From assembly GCA_030015575.1 (NCBI GenBank), contig CM057347.1, positions 404,954,248 to 405,018,247 on the forward strand: a stretch of DNA of 64,000 nt, in the 5' to 3' direction. Origin of the DNA: Agapanthus africanus (Eukaryota > Streptophyta > Magnoliopsida > Asparagales > Amaryllidaceae). Positions 59,801 to 64,000 of this stretch are shown piece by piece (the stretch's first letter is position 1; each line of letters starts with the position of its first letter). The notes under the pieces were generated by a model, which was given only the letters and a program-made list of their open reading frames with translations, was not told the DNA's origin and did not search any database. The position numbers were made by a program, and so were the translations under genes.

Positions 59801-62564
59801 TAATTGATTAAGTTGTATTAGATAACCGAGGAATAAAAGGGTATGACAAATGGTATAATTAAAGCTCATTTAAATGTGGCGTTAAATATGTTAAATATGG
59901 ATCGTATAATATCTCTGTAAACAGAAAGAGTTCACTCCTTTAGCAGCTATTGTTGGAAAAGCATTGTATACCTAGGTTCATAAATTCTTCACAGCTTATA
60001 CAAGGAAACAAGAGCAACGTAAATGCTTATAACATATCAAGAAATTTAAGCATAAAGATACCTTATACTCTTTCCAGAGACTTGTCATCTCCTCGTAATA
60101 ATTCACACTGGACCAGGAAGTAAAGTGCTTGCGAGCCCTGGGAGCTGATTCCAACTCCTTAGGCAACTCCTGTACGATACGCACATCTCCTTGAAGGGAG
60201 TTGATAAAATGGGCCTCATCAAAAATGTCCGAAAACGTGCTATTTATACCCGCAATGGGAACAAAAATATAAGTGATCAGCATGTACACAATTCAATAAT
60301 AGCATATGTAGCTATTGAATGATCCAAACCTTGAATCCTGCCAAAAGGATCTTTTATCTAACTGAGGAATTACAAGTGTGGCGTTCATTATACGGGCCAC
60401 AGCAACCATATCGCATATCTGCGGACAGGAAATAATTCCACATCTCACAAAAAATGAAATAGACAGAACTGTTCATTTAAACAAATCAAAATAGAGAGAG
60501 CCCAAGGCTAGATGTTGAGTACAAGGAGATTAGCCATCGTGTTTTATGGCACTAGTAACAAGCAGCCAGAGGCATAAATATTAGAAGGAAAATACTACAT
60601 GTAATGAGAACGAATATTTCCAAAAAGTATCTTTTAAAACATACACCAGTGCGCATTTGGTTGAGCCCTCCATTACTTCTGACAGTTATGTAGCGATCCC
60701 AGATACGTGGTGCTGAAAACGCAAGGGGTATATTAAAGCAATTGCATAATCAACAAATCCTTTAAGAAAATGACAGATAAAGTATGACCAACATAAATGC
60801 TAATCTATCTATAACCAGATTTAAATTAAAATTGTTAACTTGCAGGATAGCGTTCATAAATCAATTGTAATTTAATCTTTGAAACAAAAACAAAAACAAA
60901 ACAAAAAAATCCTTAATATTGAGATGATTGCATGAATGTCCACAAATCATATAGGCACATTGAAAAATATGAAATCTATACCTTCATATTTATGAGTGGG
61001 CTTGACACATGGCCAAAAACCATAACCAAATGAAGTATCCCACAACTGCCCTTGTAATTCCTGTAGATGGAAATAGATGCCATGAGCAATTTCTGTTAAG
61101 TATAGTAGTATAGGTATTCAGAAATGTTATTGATTGATCCTCAAAGGGAAGGCATACAAAGTATCCCTATATATACATAAGAAAAGGGAATATCCCTTTA
61201 GGATAAGAAGGGTCATATAAGGATATACATGTATAATACATATGTACCGAATACCTATACTACCACACTTAACAATTACAATTCAAAAACTTGTCAAAAG
61301 GAACATACTACATAGAGACATATATACTAATGCGGTTCCCATCTTTGACAGGGCTCCAGCATGGTGGTGGTGGTCATCTCTGACCAATATGGAGAATTTT
61401 ACATTGATAAAGAAAAACTAACAACAAAAAATAAAATGCAGAAAATCTGATAAAGCTATTAGCATGATGATCCAAATACCTTATCAAATTGCCTCTCTGT
61501 TTAGAAATGAGACATGGCAGTTTTCATACAAAACCTCTTAAACTATCTACTTGTTACTAAACATCCGTGACTCCATAATACTTGCATCAACGTGAAGTCC
61601 CATGATCATCCATGCGAACGATACAAGGGAATGGGATTTCATTAAGGCCTTGAATGGGTATGGAGTTAGGATAACCGAAGTTTATTTTTACGTGGAGATG
61701 AAGATAATGTAAAATCTAGTTTGCAAGGCCCTATCTCCACTTAAAATTTTAAACTTTTAATGGGATGTTTTGCGTTGGAGTTATCTAAACTCAAAAATTT
61801 TGTTTTGAAGTTATCTAAATTCTAAAAGGAGTGTTTTTCTTCTCAATTTTTTTGGAGTTTAGAAACTTTGGTTGGATTGGAATTTAGTAAACTCCGGTTA
61901 TCTCAAATTTGGAGTTTAGATAACCGGAGTATTCTAAACTCCTGTTATCTCAAATTTGGAGTTCTAATCTCCAGTTATCTCAACTTTGGAGTTTAGAGAA
62001 CCGGAACTCTAAAATGAAAGCCAAACATGGCGTAGTTCGGATTTTATAGTTAAGTTTAGATAATTTTATAAAACTCTGGTTTTCTAAACTTAATTCCATT
62101 CCCAATTTTGTGCCTAACACATAGTTCAATTTGCAGCAAACTCACATAGGACAGTTTCATCATAAGAATTGATCAAGAGATCTCAACCCCATTTTGATGG
62201 GCTAAAATGAGGCTTAGATGATACACAATAAAAACAATGACAAAAGTAGAAACCTCAAGGTATATGCATGGCAACATCATTTCACTCGAATTTGTTTTGT
62301 TGTTGTTGGGGGGGGGGGGGGGGGATCAACAAAAACATCGAAAAAAAAGAAGCTTGTTACCTTCGATTGGGGCTCCTCCTCTGAGATCAAGGGTTTGTCG
62401 ACGACGTCAGGGATCTGAGATTGAGAGAAGAAGAGGAAGACGAAGGAGAGTCCTATGAGAATGAAAACGTATTTGGAAATTGATGAAGGCGAAAGAAATC
62501 TCGAACGATTAGAACGAGAATTATAATAAGAATTAGAAGAAGAAGAAGATCTACTGAAGACCAT
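56822..62564 (-). CDS. O-fucosyltransferase family protein, 11 exons, complete
   Basis: Exons in reading order: 62564-62361, 61060-60982, 60712-60645, 60418-60330, 60239-60062, 59082-58954, 58841-58708, 58273-58060, 57750-57566, 57184-57089 and 56948-56822. All borders are GT-AG, phases agree, and the sum is 1503 nt (500 aa). Topology is type II: a Ser/Asn/Arg-rich cytosolic tail, then a membrane anchor at about residues 32-46 ([15 protein letters not shown]), so a Golgi glycosyltransferase is expected. GT65/GT106-like plant O-fucosyltransferase motifs: [13 protein letters not shown] (109-121), [27 protein letters not shown] (262 on, with H265 and R267), and [13 protein letters not shown] (394 on) with [11 protein letters not shown]. 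The acceptor is unknown; plant members include protein, pectin and mannan glycosyltransferases. Introns hold MITEs (57811-58030 and about 61640-62100). No defect seen. Confidence 0.92.
57278..57323. repeat. 22-bp tandem duplication in an intron
   Basis: ACTCAAAGATGACTTAGCAT with AG is present twice in direct succession within the intron between exons 9 and 10 of the O-fucosyltransferase gene. Confidence 0.8.
57811..58030. mobile_element. Small TIR MITE inside an O-fucosyltransferase intron
   Basis: About 220 bp with 30-bp terminal inverted repeats: the left ends in AATAAACTACCCTTAAC and the right begins GTTAAGGGTAGTTTAGTG; about four mismatches across the arms. It fills most of the 309-bp intron between exons 8 and 9. 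The target duplication is unclear (TA at both ends at most), so the superfamily is not assigned. Confidence 0.7.
61640..62100. repeat. Foldback repeat in intron 1 of the O-fucosyltransferase gene
   Basis: Repeated, alternately inverted GGAGTTTAGATAACCGGAGT and ACTCCTGTTATCTCAAATTT stretches. Outer ends TGAATGGGTATGGAGTTAGG and AACTTAATTCCATTCCCA are related in inverted orientation, and GCCAAACATGGCGTAG near the right is of the kind often seen in hAT-type MITEs. Ends are approximate. Confidence 0.5.
62308..62324. repeat. Homopolymer G tract
   Basis: Seventeen G in a row (C on the gene strand), in intron 1 shortly after the exon 1 donor. The exact length is prone to sequencing error. Confidence 0.8.
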
Positions 62565-62621
62565 CGCCAATCTAGAACCGAAAGCTTCACAAGAAACGCA
62601 CCAAGGCCGCTGCTTTTGGGC

Positions 62622-63196
62622 CAGGGATGTAAACGGAGCGGATACAGATCGGACACACGCGCTACCATGTGATATCGGTATCCGGCAGGTAATTAGGAAT
62701 GCGAATGTGAAAGACAGATAGACGTCGGTATCAATAATTTATTATCTGAATCCGCTACAAATCAAATACAGATACAGATCGGATATTATAAAAATAATAT
62801 TCCAAAAATCAGATACGATAGTATTCAAATAAATATAAAAAGTCATGATTTATAACTACAGCTAATAAGATATTTAAATAGTTCCACCAATTTCTTTTAG
62901 ATTCAAACATTCATATGAAGAGCAAAGTCTCACTAGTTTCAAATTAGGGTTTTTTGATGTAACATCAAATCAAATCCACAGGCTAGTATTAATTAATAGT
63001 TGAAAAGTGCGTATCATTAAATCAGATATTCCGATTTGGATTCGGATAGGAAATTTGTATCCAAATCAGATCTGGATTCGAATCTGGATACTAAAAAAAT
63101 CCATTCGGATATGAATTTTTAGTATCCATATCCGTAAGTTGTCGGATTAAAAAACGGATACGGATCGGACTATCCGGATCCCTTTACATCCCTACT
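62622..63196. mobile_element. TIR-type repeat directly upstream of the O-fucosyltransferase start codon
   Basis: Left end CAGGGATGTAAACGGAGCGG and right end ATCCCTTTACATCCCTA are inverted relatives, with GGATACGGATCGG-type units near both ends and inside. Elements with a GGGATGTAAACGGATCGGAT end are common in plant genomes. CTTTTGG occurs at both flanks but not exactly abutting, so the duplication is uncertain. The left end lies 58 bp upstream of the ATG at 62564. Confidence 0.6.
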
Positions 63197-64000
63197 TTTG
63201 GTAACATCCCTACTTTTGGTGATACTTAGGTTTTCTTATATTTGCCCCAAAATCTTTGCTATTTAGAAAACAACCCCAAATTTTTGTATTTTCTTGCTAT
63301 AATCTTAAGCGTGCATTGTCCAAAAAAAACCCTGACAGATTTTACTACACAAAATACTCTTGGTCCCGAAACAGTTGTGACAAACCCGTTAGAAAATTTT
63401 CCCGTAATATCTGTATAGTTGCCTGTTATATCATATTGTATAGTTGCCTGCTATATCTAATTAGCACATAGATATCGCAAGCAACCTCATATATGTCGCA
63501 TAAAAATTAAATATTATAGGCAAATGCATAAATATTGCAAGCAACTGCATATATATATCGCATAAAAATTAGATATAACAAGCAACTATACAAATACCGC
63601 ATGCAAGGGGCTTTTTTGTTTACAATTGAAAACTTTTTCAAGCAGTTTTCTATCACTGCTTCGGAGCCAAGGTTTTTTGTCAGCGAAAAATCTCACTACG
63701 GGGTTTGATAATTTACCCTAATCTTTAACCCCTCCGCTCGTCCCTATCGCTTTATAAGACCAAAGATTATCTATTTTTTTTCTTTTTTCTTTTTTGGCAC
63801 TGACTGGCAAGCCCTGACCTATGCATACGACACACACAATACACCCACCCACACATTACACACAAGCGCACAACACATGCACCCAGGGGATCCACGAATT
63901 TGTCCTGAAAGCGTTAATTTATAGCCACTTTCCGAGGGTTCCTAAAATTCCTGAGGGTTCGAATTCCACACTCTCTCCAAAAGGGAAATGGGCCATTACC
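63197..64000. other. Spacer with low-order repeats, nothing recognised
   Basis: Contains a 19-bp tandem duplication (AACATCCCTACTTTTGGT, 63184-63222) and two diverged copies of a unit of about 70 bp with GCAAGCAAC..CATATAT..TCGCATAAAAATTA (63470-63580). No gene or RNA could be supported to the right edge. Confidence 0.5.

Overview
The window looks like nuclear DNA of a flowering plant: host genes with GT-AG introns, chloroplast and Golgi type proteins, AT-rich spacers, many LTR retrotransposon fossils of plant copia and gypsy lineages, and short inverted-repeat transposons (MITEs). Nothing points to a bacterium or a virus genome. I cannot name the species. There is no intact autonomous transposon.

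Layout. 1-14450: nested or abutting LTR fossils, in order an Angela/BARE-like copia element with its 3' LTR (1-4943), an Athila-like gypsy gag-protease remnant with a 3' LTR (about 4944-10977) that also carries a copia-type gag tail, and a second copia fossil (about 10985-14450). 14451-17027: spacer with a Mutator-type MITE (14891-15373, perfect 9-bp target duplication), an older dispersed repeat and a small plastid DNA insert. 17118-20100: a complete five-exon class V aminotransferase / cysteine desulfurase-like gene (599 aa). 20808-21874: a head-to-head pair of short paralogous proteins of unknown function sharing a 638-bp promoter. 23096-23438: exon 1 of a PsbP-domain thylakoid lumen protein gene (PPD4-like). 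23636-45514: a transposon cluster inside what should be intron 1 of that gene: a Tat-type gypsy fossil, a degraded Angela-like copia fossil, and a 13.4-kb minus-strand LTR element with 3.2-kb LTRs and a gag but no visible pol, inserted in the copia LTR. 45515-51340: a second copy of the left part of the window (gag block, last two exons of the aminotransferase gene, peptide pair, PPD4 exon 1). 51587-52884: exons 2-5 of PPD4. 53775-56640: MITEs and repeats. 56822-62564 (minus): a complete 11-exon O-fucosyltransferase family gene (500 aa). 62622-64000: a TIR-type repeat right upstream of that gene, then low-complexity spacer.

The main observation is structural. The second copy is colinear with the first, but jumps from the gag block straight to exon 4 of the aminotransferase gene, and it lacks the transposon cluster in PPD4 intron 1. 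The left edge of the second copy lies at a switch from one copia LTR to sequence next to a related copia LTR. This fits an unequal exchange between two haplotypes, one carrying the transposon cluster and one not (or an assembly that stitched two haplotypes together). As a result PPD4 is split: the intact exon 1 is 28 kb from exons 2-5, and the nearer exon 1 copy has lost its end and splice donor.
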